A stretch of DNA of 64,000 nt from Actinoplanes sp. NBRC 103695 (GTDB lineage: Bacteria; Actinomycetota; Actinomycetes; Mycobacteriales; Micromonosporaceae), in assembly GCF_030269485.1 (NCBI RefSeq), contig NZ_BSTL01000002.1:233572-297571 (forward strand), in the 5' to 3' direction. A program made the position numbers and the translations under genes. Shown here one piece after another: positions 44,414 to 52,184 of this stretch. The notes under the pieces are model-generated. The model did not search any database and was not told the origin of the DNA. It saw only the letters and a program-made list of their open reading frames with translations. Each line of letters starts with the position of its first letter. Position 1 is the stretch's first letter.

Positions 44414-46270
44414 ATGATCGTTGTGACCCTGCTGCTCATCCTCGTCGCGGTGACGCTGCTTGTCCTAGGCCTGGCGGACGGGTCGAGCTCGATGCTCATC
44501 GGCTCGATCGTGGCCAGCCTGCTCGCCGCGGTCGCCCTGGTCATCGGCGCCCGCCGCGCGGCCACGCTCCGCCGCGCCGCGCAAGGCGTACCTGAGTCCC
44601 CCGAGGCCGACCCGTTCCTGGCCGGGCCGCCCAGCGAGTTCGCCACCGCCGGGGCACGCACCTCCACCGGGCCCGCCGGCACCCACACCGCGCAGGGTGC
44701 CCGCGCCGCCCAGGGCGCCCGCGCCGCCGACCGGGCCCGCCGTCCCGGCTCGCCGTCCGGCGACTTCCCGCCCTCCGACGAGTCGCTGTCCTCGGGCGAC
44801 CTCTTGTCTTCCGCCGAGGGTGACCGCCGTTCCGCCGCCGGAGGCTTCCCGCCTGCCGCCGAGGGTGACCGCCGCCCCGGCGAGTACCGCTCCACCGCCG
44901 TGGACGACTTCCCGCCGCCGCCCCCGCCCGCCGGTGCCGTGGCCGGTGACTTCCCGCCGCCGCCCGGACCGGTCGCCGACTACGCCCCGATCGGCCGCGA
45001 GGACTTCCTGCCCCCGCCGCCCGGCTCGTCCGAGTCCCGCGCCGACGACTTCCCGCCCCCGCCGCCTCCCGCCGCCGGCGTGGCAGACGAGTACGCGCCG
45101 CCGCCTGCCGCTGTGGCGGACGAGCACGCGCCGCCGCCGGCCGCTTCCGTGGCCGATCAGTATGCGCCGCCGCACGCGGCCCGCGCGGGTCGTTCCCGTC
45201 GCGACGGGGATTCCGATTTCTCCGCGTCTGACCCGATCTTGGACGACGAGGACGACGACCTTCTCGAACCCGAGCCCGGCGACCGCTCTTCCCGTGACGC
45301 TTCCGCCGGCTCTTCCCGTGACGCTTCCGCCGGCTCTGCCCGTGACGCCTCCAGCGGCTTCGGGGGCGGCGCGACCCGCGAGGGTTCCGGCTCCGCCCGT
45401 GATGCTTCCGCCGACTTCGGGTCGGTCCCGGGCTCGTCCGGCGAGCCCGGCGCCGGCCGTGATCGCTTCACCACCGAGCCCGATTTCGACCGCGCCTCCT
45501 CGGTGATCGGCTCGACCCGCTCGGATTCCCGCCCGGAGTCGTGGCGCACCGACCCGACGCTCACCGACCCCGGCACCCGCAAGGCGGAGTCGTTCGACGA
45601 CGAGCCGCTGCTGCTGGACGAGCCCGCCCCAGACCGGGCCGACACTTCGGGCCCGTCCACTGCCGACCCTTCCGCTCCAGGCTCGACCACTTCCGGCTCG
45701 TTCGCCTCCGGCCTGTCCGCAGCCGGCTCTTCCGGTCCAGGGTCGTCCGGTCCGGGCCTCTCGGGTCCGGGCTCGGCCTCGGGCTCCTCGGGTCTGGGCT
45801 CCTCGGGTCTGGGCTCCTCGGGTCTGGGCTCCTCGGGTCTGGGCTCCTCGGGTCTGGGCTCCTCGGGTCTGGGCTCCTCGGGTCTGGGCTCCTCGGGTCT
45901 GGACTCCTCGGGTCCGGGCTCCTCGGGTCCGGGCTCCTCGGGTCCGGGCTCCTCGGGTCCGGGTTCGTCGGCCGACGGCTTCGCGGAGGCGGACGACGAG
46001 GAGGAGTTCGCCGAGGCGGACGAGGACGATCCCGCCGACGAGCCGCTGCCGCAGGCTGTCCACCCCAGCGACGCGGTCCAGGTCGCACGGATGGACGCCG
46101 AGGTCCTGGTCGTGGACGGACGCCCGCGCTACCACCTGTCAGACTGCCCCCACCTGGTCGGCCGTTTGACCGAAGGCCTCCCGGTGAGCGAAGCCGTCGA
46201 ACTCGGCTTCAACCCGTGCGGCCTGTGCCGCCCGGTCGACCGCCTGGTCGCTCGTTCCAACCAGCTCTGA
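44414..46270 (+). CDS. membrane protein with long repeat-rich region and small Cys-rich C-terminal domain
   Basis: 618 aa; function unknown. Two N-terminal membrane helices (about residues 1-20 and 29-47) are followed by about 490 residues of low complexity: Pro/Asp runs (DDFPPPPPPA and similar), Ser/Arg/Asp repeats (SSRDASAG), then 12 pentapeptides of the GSSGL/GSSGP type encoded by the 15-bp DNA repeat at 45781. The last 60 residues are ordered: VLVVDGRPRYHLSDCPHL and NPCGLCRPVDRLV carry three Cys and a His that could bind metal. ATG at 44414, 41 bp after divIVA, so possibly in the same transcript. Base composition is like its neighbours. Confidence 0.8.
   Translation: MIVVTLLLILVAVTLLVLGLADGSSSMLIGSIVASLLAAVALVIGARRAATLRRAAQGVPESPEADPFLAGPPSEFATAGARTSTGPAGTHTAQGARAAQGARAADRARRPGSPSGDFPPSDESLSSGDLLSSAEGDRRSAAGGFPPAAEGDRRPGEYRSTAVDDFPPPPPPAGAVAGDFPPPPGPVADYAPIGREDFLPPPPGSSESRADDFPPPPPPAAGVADEYAPPPAAVADEHAPPPAASVADQYAPPHAARAGRSRRDGDSDFSASDPILDDEDDDLLEPEPGDRSSRDASAGSSRDASAGSARDASSGFGGGATREGSGSARDASADFGSVPGSSGEPGAGRDRFTTEPDFDRASSVIGSTRSDSRPESWRTDPTLTDPGTRKAESFDDEPLLLDEPAPDRADTSGPSTADPSAPGSTTSGSFASGLSAAGSSGPGSSGPGLSGPGSASGSSGLGSSGLGSSGLGSSGLGSSGLGSSGLGSSGLGSSGLDSSGPGSSGPGSSGPGSSGPGSSADGFAEADDEEEFAEADEDDPADEPLPQAVHPSDAVQVARMDAEVLVVDGRPRYHLSDCPHLVGRLTEGLPVSEAVELGFNPCGLCRPVDRLVARSNQL
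45781..45960 (+). repeat. 15-bp coding minisatellite, 12 copies
   Basis: GGGCTCCTCGGGTCT is repeated eight times without change (45781-45900), followed by four copies with T to C variants (45901-45960). The perfect copies point to recent slippage or unequal exchange; the length is likely to vary between strains. It encodes pentapeptides in the membrane protein at 44414. Confidence 0.95.
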
Positions 46271-46308
46271 CCCCCGCGCGTCGCCCGGATCCGGCGGCCC
46301 TGGACGCG

Positions 46309-46368
46309 CAGTCCGAGCCATTAACACCCGGCCCGCATCAGTCCGAGCCGGTGACACCCGGCCCGCGG
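46309..46368 (+). repeat. 30-bp direct repeat, two copies
   Basis: Two 30-bp units beginning CAGTCCGAGCC and ending CACCCGGCCCGC(A/G) lie side by side (46309-46338, 46339-46368). They begin the 646-bp non-coding gap 46271-46916. Confidence 0.75.
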
Positions 46369-46407
46369 CAGCCGGATGTCCGCCTGGACCTACCGCCGTC
46401 AGCGATC

Positions 46408-46458
46408 GTGGTAGGTGAGAGCGGCATCGGCAGCCTGGATGCCGCCTTGCTCCACCAC
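46408..46458. repeat. 51-nt palindromic element, copy 2
   Basis: Starts GTGGTAGG, has GGCATC at element positions 16-21 like the other two copies, and ends CCACCAC at position 51. The central stem GCGGCATC/GATGCCGC is perfect; the outer stem has several mismatches. It lies 138 bp after the repeat-rich membrane protein gene. Confidence 0.75.
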
Positions 46459-46469
46459 CCGGAGTGGTA

Positions 46470-46520
46470 GTGGTAGGCAGAAGCGGCATCGGCCGCGCGC
46501 ATACCGCCGTGAGCTACCAC
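46470..46520. repeat. 51-nt palindromic element, copy 3
   Basis: Starts GTGGTAGGCA, has GGCATC at element positions 16-21, and ends CTACCAC at position 51. The 7-bp outer stem is perfect. It is 11 bp after copy 2, in the same orientation, with an extra GTGGTAG in the spacer. Confidence 0.75.
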
Positions 46521-46560
46521 TGCCCTGGGCCTGAGCGGCGGCAGAGAGCGTGAGACGCGG

Positions 46561-46800
46561 CCGCGCCGGCCTGGCAGCCCGCGTCGCGCCGGCCCGGCAA
46601 TCCGTGCCGCGTCGTCGCGCCGGCCGGGAGTCCGCGTCGCGTCGTCGCGCCGGCCGGCAGTCCGCGTCGCGCCGGCCGGCAGTCCGCGTCGCGCCGGCCG
46701 GCAGTCCGCGTCGCGCCGGCCGGCAGTCCGCGTCGCGCCGGCCTGGCAGCCCGCGTCGCGCCGGCCCGGCAACCCATGCCGCGCCGCCGCGCCGGCAACC
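46561..46800. repeat. 22-bp GC-rich tandem repeat, about 10 copies
   Basis: The unit CGTCGCGCCGGCCGGCAGTC plus CG is repeated about ten times; the four central copies are nearly identical and the outer ones vary (CTGGCAGCC, CCGGCAACC forms). Each unit contains the palindrome GCCGGC. It is non-coding as far as I can tell; the open frames across it on both strands are repeats of Ala/Arg/Gly. It lies about 120 bp before the DUF167 gene, and I see nothing else in 46801-46916. Confidence 0.85.
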
Positions 46801-46916
46801 CGCCTCGACCTCACGCGGGCCGCGCGCGAGGCGTAGACGATCTTGGTTGGGCTGTCACGCAATGTCGCGGCGTGACCCCGGTGCGCTTGCGGTGACAAAG
46901 ATCGAGACAATGGGGC

Positions 46917-47237
46917 GTGGCGAAGCGGCGGACCCCGGCGAGGAGCGCCCCTGACGCGGGCGTGACCGTCGCCGTGCGGGTCCGTCCGGGCGCCGCCCGC
47001 ACCGCTGTCGGTGGCCGCTACGACGGACCGCACGGGCCCGCCCTGGTCGTCGCCGTGAACGCCCCGCCCGTCGACGGCAAGGCGACCGAGGCGGTCCGGC
47101 GGGCGCTCGCGGCGGCGTTCGGGGTCCGGCCGGCGGCGGTCGCGCTCAAGCTCGGCGCCACCAGCCGGGACAAGGTCTTCACGGTCGACGCCGAGCCCGG
47201 CGCGGTCGCCGCCCTGCTTCGAGAACTGCGAACGTGA
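46917..47237 (+). CDS. DUF167 family protein (YggU-like)
   Basis: 106-aa protein of the DUF167/YggU family, function unknown. Family marks are VTVAVRVRPGAARTAVGG, LVVAVNAPPVDGKATEAVRRALA and the strand LKLGATSRDKVFTV. GTG start; stop overlaps the GTG of the antiporter gene (GTGA at 47234-47237), so the two are co-translated. Confidence 0.85.
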   Translation: MAKRRTPARSAPDAGVTVAVRVRPGAARTAVGGRYDGPHGPALVVAVNAPPVDGKATEAVRRALAAAFGVRPAAVALKLGATSRDKVFTVDAEPGAVAALLRELRT

Positions 47238-48769
47238 GCGGGAACCTGGATCAGGCCCTGCTGATCGGCGCGGCGGTGCTGCTGGTCGCCGTGGCCGCGG
47301 TGCGCGTGTCGACCCGGCTGGGGTTGCCCAGTCTGCTGCTCTACCTGCTGATCGGGATGCTGATCGGGGAGTCGGGCCTCGGGATCAAGTTCGACGACGC
47401 GGAGCTCACCCGTACCCTCGGATTTTGCGCCCTGATCATGATCATCGCCGAGGGTGGGCTGACCGCCCGCTGGACCACCCTCAAGCCTGTGCTGGGGTTG
47501 TCGGCCGTGCTGGCGACGGTCGGGGTGGCGGTCAGCATCGCGGTGGTCGGGCTCGCCGTGCACCTCGTTCTGGGGCTGGGCTGGCAGCTGAGCCTGCTCT
47601 ACGGCGCGGTGCTGTCGTCGACGGACGCCGCGGCCGTGTTCGCGACGTTGCGGCGGCTGCGGCTGCCTCCGCGGCTGGTGGCGACGCTGGAGGCCGAGTC
47701 GGGCATGAACGACGCCCCGGTGGTCCTGCTGGTGGTGCTGCTGTCCACCGCGGGACCGATGCCGCACCCCTGGTGGCATGAGCTGGTCATCGTGCTCTAC
47801 GAGCTGGCCGCGGGGGGCGCGCTGGGCTGGCTGGTGGCGGTGGTGGGGCGCTGGTTGCTTCGCAACGCCGCGCTGCCCTCGTCGGGGCTCTATCCGATCG
47901 CGGCGGTCGGGCTCATGTTCCTCGCGTACGCCTCGGGCGCTGTCATGCACGCCAGTGGTTTCCTGGCGGTCTACGTGGCGGGGGTGGTGCTCGGGAACGC
48001 GCGGCTGCCGCATCGCCGGTCGATCCTCGGGTTCGCCGACGGGCTGGCCTGGGTGGCCCAGATCGGGCTGTTCGTGCTGCTGGGCCTGCTGGTGTCGCCG
48101 AGCCGGCTGGCCGGTGCGCTGGTCCCGGCGCTGGTGGTGGGCGTGGCGCTGGTGCTGCTGGCCAGGCCGCTGTCGGTGGTGGTGTCGGCGGTGCTGGCCC
48201 GGCCGGTGCGCGGGCCGCGGCGGCCGGAGATGCGGATCGGCTGGCGGGGGAGTGCCTTCCTGTCCTGGGCGGGCTTGCGCGGCGCGGTGCCGATCGTGCT
48301 CGCCACGATTCCGCTCTCCCTGGGTACGCCGGGCGCGGACGGCCTGTTCGACGCCGTCTTCGTGCTCGTGATCATCTTCACGCTGCTGCAGGCCGGCACG
48401 CTGGCGCCGGCGGCACGCCTGCTGGGGGTGACCGCGCCGGGCGAGGCGACCGAGCTGCACGTGGAGACGGCGCCGCTGGAGAGGATGAACGCGGACCTGC
48501 TCCAGGTGGACATTCCGCCCGGGTCGCGGCTGGCGGGGGTGCACATCGACGAGTTGCGGCTGCCGGTTGGCGCGGCGATCACGCTGGTGGTGCGGGACGG
48601 CGCCGGTTTCGTGCCGGGGCCGGACACCCGGCTGCGGTCGGGCGACGCGCTGCTGATCGTGGCCACCGCCGATGCCCGGGACGTGGCCGAGCGCCGGCTC
48701 CGGGCGGTGAGCCGCCGGGGGAGGCTGGCCCGCTGGTTCGGCGAAAAGGGCGACGAGCCGCGCGCGTGA
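47234..48769 (+). CDS. K+/H+ (or Na+/H+) antiporter of the CPA1/NhaP2 type
   Basis: 511-aa cation:proton antiporter. About 12-13 membrane helices; ion-site motif SSTDAAAVFATLR (helix 5 region), EAESGMNDAPVVLLVVLL, and LSWAGLRGAVPIVLATIP late in the membrane part. The cytoplasmic tail (about 410-511) has a TrkA-C-like domain (IPPGSRLAGVHIDELRLPVG), which in NhaP2/CvrA-like proteins senses nucleotides. It likely controls potassium level and volume. c-di-AMP often regulates such transporters, but nothing here shows that directly. Confidence 0.9.
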   Translation: MSGNLDQALLIGAAVLLVAVAAVRVSTRLGLPSLLLYLLIGMLIGESGLGIKFDDAELTRTLGFCALIMIIAEGGLTARWTTLKPVLGLSAVLATVGVAVSIAVVGLAVHLVLGLGWQLSLLYGAVLSSTDAAAVFATLRRLRLPPRLVATLEAESGMNDAPVVLLVVLLSTAGPMPHPWWHELVIVLYELAAGGALGWLVAVVGRWLLRNAALPSSGLYPIAAVGLMFLAYASGAVMHASGFLAVYVAGVVLGNARLPHRRSILGFADGLAWVAQIGLFVLLGLLVSPSRLAGALVPALVVGVALVLLARPLSVVVSAVLARPVRGPRRPEMRIGWRGSAFLSWAGLRGAVPIVLATIPLSLGTPGADGLFDAVFVLVIIFTLLQAGTLAPAARLLGVTAPGEATELHVETAPLERMNADLLQVDIPPGSRLAGVHIDELRLPVGAAITLVVRDGAGFVPGPDTRLRSGDALLIVATADARDVAERRLRAVSRRGRLARWFGEKGDEPRA

Positions 48770-48803
48770 ACCGGACAACGTCGGGTATCCGACCTGTGAC
48801 CAG

Positions 48804-48828
48804 GGCGTTTCGCCCCGGTTGACGGGGC
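48804..48828 (+). terminator. hairpin(s) after the antiporter gene
   Basis: GGGCG/CGCCC with a TTT loop, and alternatively CGCCCC/GGGGCG around GGTTGAC, can form just after the antiporter gene. The two stems compete. No T-tract is seen, so terminator function is only likely. Confidence 0.45.
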
Positions 48829-48845
48829 GGTGCCGGTGCGCCGTG

Positions 48846-48874
48846 TTGTCGCTGGTCTTCACGTTCCGTATCGT
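48846..48874 (+). promoter_or_regulatory. promoter of the DksA/TraR-type gene
   Basis: TTGTCG (48846-48851), 17-bp spacer, TATCGT (48869-48874). The mRNA leader would be about 90 nt, with GGAG directly before the start. Confidence 0.65.
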
Positions 48875-48969
48875 TGCCAGCCTCCGGTGTGTGCGACCCT
48901 GGTCGCCGCGCCGTTTTGGTACGTAGGGGGCAGAGATTCCGCGCCGGGTGCGCGGCCGAGGGAGTAGCC

Positions 48970-49377
48970 ATGGCCAAGGCAACCGAGACGAAGTCGGCCT
49001 CGACCAAGCGGACGCGCAGCGCGGCGGAGACCAAGAAGATCAACACCGCGTTGGTCGAGCGTCGCGACGAGCTGCAGGCCGAGTACGACCAGACGCTCAC
49101 CGAGATCGCCGAGCTGCAGCGTGACCGCCTCGACGACTCGGCCGGCGACGACACCGCCGACACCGGCACGAAGACCTTCGAGCGTGAGCAGGAGATCACT
49201 CTGGCGAACAATCTGCTGGAGCGGATCACTCAGGTGGAACGCGCCATCGACCGCCTCGGCGAGGGGAACTACGGTTGGTGCGAGAAATGCGGTAACGCCA
49301 TCCCGGTCGAGCGGCTGGCGGCGTTCCCGTCCGCGACCCTGTGCGTGTCCTGCAAGCAGCTGGAGGAGCGACGCTGA
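48970..49377 (+). CDS. DksA/TraR-type zinc finger protein
   Basis: 135-aa protein with a Lys/Thr/Ala-rich N-terminal tail, a coiled coil (about 20-95, ALVERRDELQAEYDQTLTEI at its start) and a C4 zinc finger at about 106-130: CEKCGN and CVSCKQ. This is the fold of RNA-polymerase-binding DksA/TraR. Actinobacterial homologues lack some E. coli DksA tip residues, so effect on ppGpp response is unclear. ATG at 48970 after GGAG. Followed directly by lspA with its start beyond the stop. Confidence 0.87.
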   Translation: MAKATETKSASTKRTRSAAETKKINTALVERRDELQAEYDQTLTEIAELQRDRLDDSAGDDTADTGTKTFEREQEITLANNLLERITQVERAIDRLGEGNYGWCEKCGNAIPVERLAAFPSATLCVSCKQLEERR

Positions 49378-49394
49378 ACGCCGATGAGGCCACG

Positions 49395-49946
49395 GTGACC
49401 GAGCCGGTCGCTGCCAGGCGGTCCCCGGGCCGGGTGCTGCTCGTGCTCGGTGTCGTCGCCGTCCTCGCCGTGATCATCGATCAGGTGGTCAAGGAGATCT
49501 CGACCAACGAGCTCGTCGAGGGCGAGCCGGTCCGCGTCCTGGGCGGACTGATCTACCTGTCCCTGCTGCGCAACAGCGGCGCCGCGTTCAGCCTGGGCAG
49601 CAACTTCACCTGGGTCTTCCCGCTGGTGACGGTCGCCGTGGTGACGTGGATCGGGTTCATGGCACGTCGGCTGCGCTCGGTGCCCTGGGCGCTGGCGCTG
49701 GGTCTGGTGCTCGGCGGCGCGCTGGGTAACCTGATCGACCGGCTGTTCCGCGCCCCGAGTTTCATGCACGGCCACGTGGTCGACATGGTCAGCCTCTTCG
49801 GACCGTACGCGGAGTATTTCGCGGTCTTCAACGTCGCCGACGCCTGCCTGAGCGTCGGTGTGGTGCTCGCCGTGCTCCTCGAGCTCACCGGCCGCCAGCG
49901 CGACGGCACCCGAACCCCTGCGAAAGCGAATAAGAAAGCACCGTGA
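49395..49946 (+). CDS. lspA: lipoprotein signal peptidase (signal peptidase II)
   Basis: 183-aa membrane aspartyl protease that cleaves lipoprotein signals. Four membrane helices starting at [20 protein letters not shown]. The catalytic aspartates are in GNLIDRL and [11 protein letters not shown]. The GTG at 49395 is preceded by GAGG and lies 17 bp after the upstream stop; starts further upstream would overlap the DksA-type gene. The last 20 residues are basic and polar. The stop overlaps the rluD start. Confidence 0.94.
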   Translation: MTEPVAARRSPGRVLLVLGVVAVLAVIIDQVVKEISTNELVEGEPVRVLGGLIYLSLLRNSGAAFSLGSNFTWVFPLVTVAVVTWIGFMARRLRSVPWALALGLVLGGALGNLIDRLFRAPSFMHGHVVDMVSLFGPYAEYFAVFNVADACLSVGVVLAVLLELTGRQRDGTRTPAKANKKAP

Positions 49947-50869
49947 CCACCAGATCCCTCCCCGTGCCGGACGGCCTCGACGGCATGCGCCTCGACCAGG
50001 CTGTCTCCCGGCTCTTCGGCCTGTCCCGCACCGCCGCCGCGACCCTGGTCGAGGCGGGTGACGCGATGGTCGACGGCGTGCCGCGCCCGAAATCCGACAA
50101 GGTCTCCGCCGGCGCCTGGCTGGAGGTCACGCTGCCGGCGCCGGTGGCCGCCCCGTCGATCGTGGCCACGCCGGTGCACGGCCTCAAGATCGTCTACAGC
50201 GACGACGACTTCGTCGTGGTGGACAAGCCGGTCGGTGTGGCCGCGCATGCCAGCCCGGGCTGGACCGGCCCGACTGTGATCGGCGGCCTGGCGGCGATGG
50301 GACAGAACGTCGCGACCAGCGGCGCGGCCGAGCGCCAGGGTGTGGTGCACCGGCTCGACGTCGGCACCACCGGGCTGATGGTGGTGGCCAAGAGCGAGGT
50401 GGCCTACTCCGCCCTGAAGCGTGCCTTCAAGGAGCGCGAGGTGGACAAGCGCTACCACGCCGTGGTGCAAGGCCACCTCGACCCGCTGCGGGGCACCATC
50501 GACGCGCCGATCGACCGGCACCCGACCGCCGACTACCGGTTCGCGGTGATGAACTCCGGCAAGCCCAGCGTCACTCACTACGACACGCACGAGGCGTTCC
50601 GCTCGGCGAGCCTGATCGACGTGCAGCTGGAGACCGGCCGGACCCACCAGATCCGGGTGCACTTCTCGGCCATGCGGCACCCGTGCGTGGGCGACGTCAC
50701 CTACGGCGCCGATCCGGCGCTGGCCACCCGGCTGGGCCTGACCCGGCAGTGGCTGCACGCCAAGGAGCTCGCCTTCGTGCATCCGCGCACTCAAGATGAA
50801 GTGCGTTTCGTGTCGGACTACCCTGATGATCTGGAGCACGCGCTCACGTTGCTCCGAGAGGCGAACTGA
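49943..50869 (+). CDS. rluD: RluD-type 23S rRNA pseudouridine synthase
   Basis: 308-aa pseudouridine synthase with an N-terminal S4 RNA-binding domain ([18 protein letters not shown]) and the catalytic domain with [13 protein letters not shown], in which Asp is the nucleophile. [10 protein letters not shown] is the second signature. The lspA-rluD pair is common in bacteria. GTG in a GTGA overlap with lspA. A giant inverted repeat begins 11 bp after the stop. Confidence 0.92.
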   Translation: MTTRSLPVPDGLDGMRLDQAVSRLFGLSRTAAATLVEAGDAMVDGVPRPKSDKVSAGAWLEVTLPAPVAAPSIVATPVHGLKIVYSDDDFVVVDKPVGVAAHASPGWTGPTVIGGLAAMGQNVATSGAAERQGVVHRLDVGTTGLMVVAKSEVAYSALKRAFKEREVDKRYHAVVQGHLDPLRGTIDAPIDRHPTADYRFAVMNSGKPSVTHYDTHEAFRSASLIDVQLETGRTHQIRVHFSAMRHPCVGDVTYGADPALATRLGLTRQWLHAKELAFVHPRTQDEVRFVSDYPDDLEHALTLLREAN

Positions 50870-50879
50870 CCACCAGTTG

Positions 50880-51044
50880 AGGCCCGATCCCGGGGATCAC
50901 CCAAGTGCGAGGTGAGGTCCAGAGTGTGGCTGACATTGATCGAGAAATGTCCGCATACCGGCGTTGTATGTGGGCGTTTCTCGGGCGCTGTCAGGCGCGC
51001 TCTGGACCTCTCCGTAGCCCTGGGTGATCCCCGGGATCGGGCCT
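50880..51044. repeat. 165-bp palindromic element with 24-bp perfect terminal inverted repeats
   Basis: The outer 24 bp (50880-50903, starting AGGCCCGATCCCGG) are the exact reverse complement of 51021-51044. Further in, GAGGTCCAGAG and CTCTGGACCTC are a perfect 11-bp pair. The inner arms still pair imperfectly (CTGACA, CGAGAAA and CATAC segments match) up to a short centre near 50960. The whole could fold into one long RNA or DNA hairpin. It has no room for a protein and no clear target-site duplication. It lies between rluD and the next gene, whose start is 12 bp beyond. Confidence 0.9.
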
Positions 51045-51056
51045 AGGGGTGGCCCG

Positions 51057-52019
51057 ATGGCCGCGGCCGGTCAGCGCATCGCGACCGGCTTCGCTCTGGC
51101 CTCGGCCGCTTCGCTGCTGATGATCATCATGTGGACGGCGGACCGCAACGATCCGCCGGAGACGGCCGCGCCACCGTCGCCGGACGTGGTCCGGGTCGGG
51201 GTGGTCGAGGGCCAGTCCGTGCCGGGTTATCTGGACAGCAGCCGCGGCGAGCTCGCGTCCCTGCCGGCCGCCGGGCCGACCTGGGCCCTGGTGTCGCTCT
51301 CCGGCTATGTGCCGCCGGGCGAGCTGCCGTCGGTGCTCAGTGGCAGCGCCGTGGCCCAGGTGTACGCCCGGGCGCCGATCGGGCACGCCAGGGCCGGCGT
51401 GGTGCGGATCCCGGCGTACCGCGTGCCGGACGATGTGGTCGCCGGGATGCTGGCCACGGCCGGCGCGCGGGATCAGGAACGGGCCGACTACGGCCGTCTC
51501 AGCCGCGACCTGGACGGGGCGGGAAACGACCAGACACGGCTGCGCCGGGCGTACGCGAGGGCAGCCGACACCGCCGCGGCCGAAGCCCACGCCTATCGGG
51601 CGCGCTGTGCCTGCGTCTTCGCCGCGGTGGTGCACGCCGACCCGGCCGCCCTGCGGGGCATCGCCGGCCGGGCCGAGGTGCGGGCCGTCGACCCGGCGCC
51701 CGAAGTGCGCCGTTTGGACCGGGTGGAGTTCCGTCCACCCCTGCCTGAGCAGCCAGATTCGCCACGCACGGCGATCACCCCGGCACCCGGCGGCACTTCG
51801 ATGGTTGCTACTGCAACCCCGACGCCAGTACCCTCGTCGCTCGGGGCCACTGTGATATCTGCCTCACCCCAGCAGCCCGCTGCCCCCTCGGCGGGATCCG
51901 GCTCTTCTTCCCCGGATTCGGAGGAGCACCCTGCCGTACCCGCCGCACCAGCCCCGACCTCCCCACCCGGCGCTCCGGCGCGCTCGGCGGGCGAACCCGG
52001 CGGGGGGTCCACGCGTTAG
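51057..52019 (+). CDS. hypothetical membrane-anchored or secreted protein
   Basis: 320 aa; I do not recognise it. One N-terminal hydrophobic helix (IATGFALASAASLLMIIMW, about residues 7-25) serves as anchor or uncleaved signal. A globular middle part (about 40-220) contains a pair of close Cys (RARCACVF). The last 90 residues are Pro/Ser/Ala/Thr-rich, a likely cell-wall linker. ATG at 51057 chosen; the frame also stays open upstream into the palindrome (51024), which I regard as chance. Confidence 0.65.
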   Translation: MAAAGQRIATGFALASAASLLMIIMWTADRNDPPETAAPPSPDVVRVGVVEGQSVPGYLDSSRGELASLPAAGPTWALVSLSGYVPPGELPSVLSGSAVAQVYARAPIGHARAGVVRIPAYRVPDDVVAGMLATAGARDQERADYGRLSRDLDGAGNDQTRLRRAYARAADTAAAEAHAYRARCACVFAAVVHADPAALRGIAGRAEVRAVDPAPEVRRLDRVEFRPPLPEQPDSPRTAITPAPGGTSMVATATPTPVPSSLGATVISASPQQPAAPSAGSGSSSPDSEEHPAVPAAPAPTSPPGAPARSAGEPGGGSTR

Positions 52020-52184
52020 AAACCTCGTCGGCCGAGCATCCGATGGGCCGCCCGGCGGTCAGGGACGGGCCGCTGGGGAGTGGCCCGAACGGGGTTCGGC
52101 TCCGTAGCCTGTTGCGTGGCGGCCACGCCCGCCGGCCAGAGGAAACGCCAGAGGAACCATCGAGCTACGCAGGGAGGACGAGCC

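Noticed and set aside
44465..46135. Antisense open frame with collagen-like RGAQT repeats
   Set aside because: It is the reverse reading of the 15-bp minisatellite of the membrane protein gene. The sense frame has membrane helices and an ordered C-terminal domain; the antisense frame has neither.
46514..46800. Open frames of Ala/Arg/Gly repeats on both strands
   Set aside because: They are direct readings of the 22-bp tandem repeat, with no start signals or ordered sequence.
50880..51044. Insertion sequence
   Set aside because: At 165 bp there is no room for a transposase, and I see no target-site duplication. A non-autonomous element remains possible and is listed as a finding.
51024..51056. 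Earlier start for the gene at 51057
   Set aside because: It would place the first codons within the palindrome arm and has no ribosome binding site. The hydrophobic signal segment is better placed from 51057.
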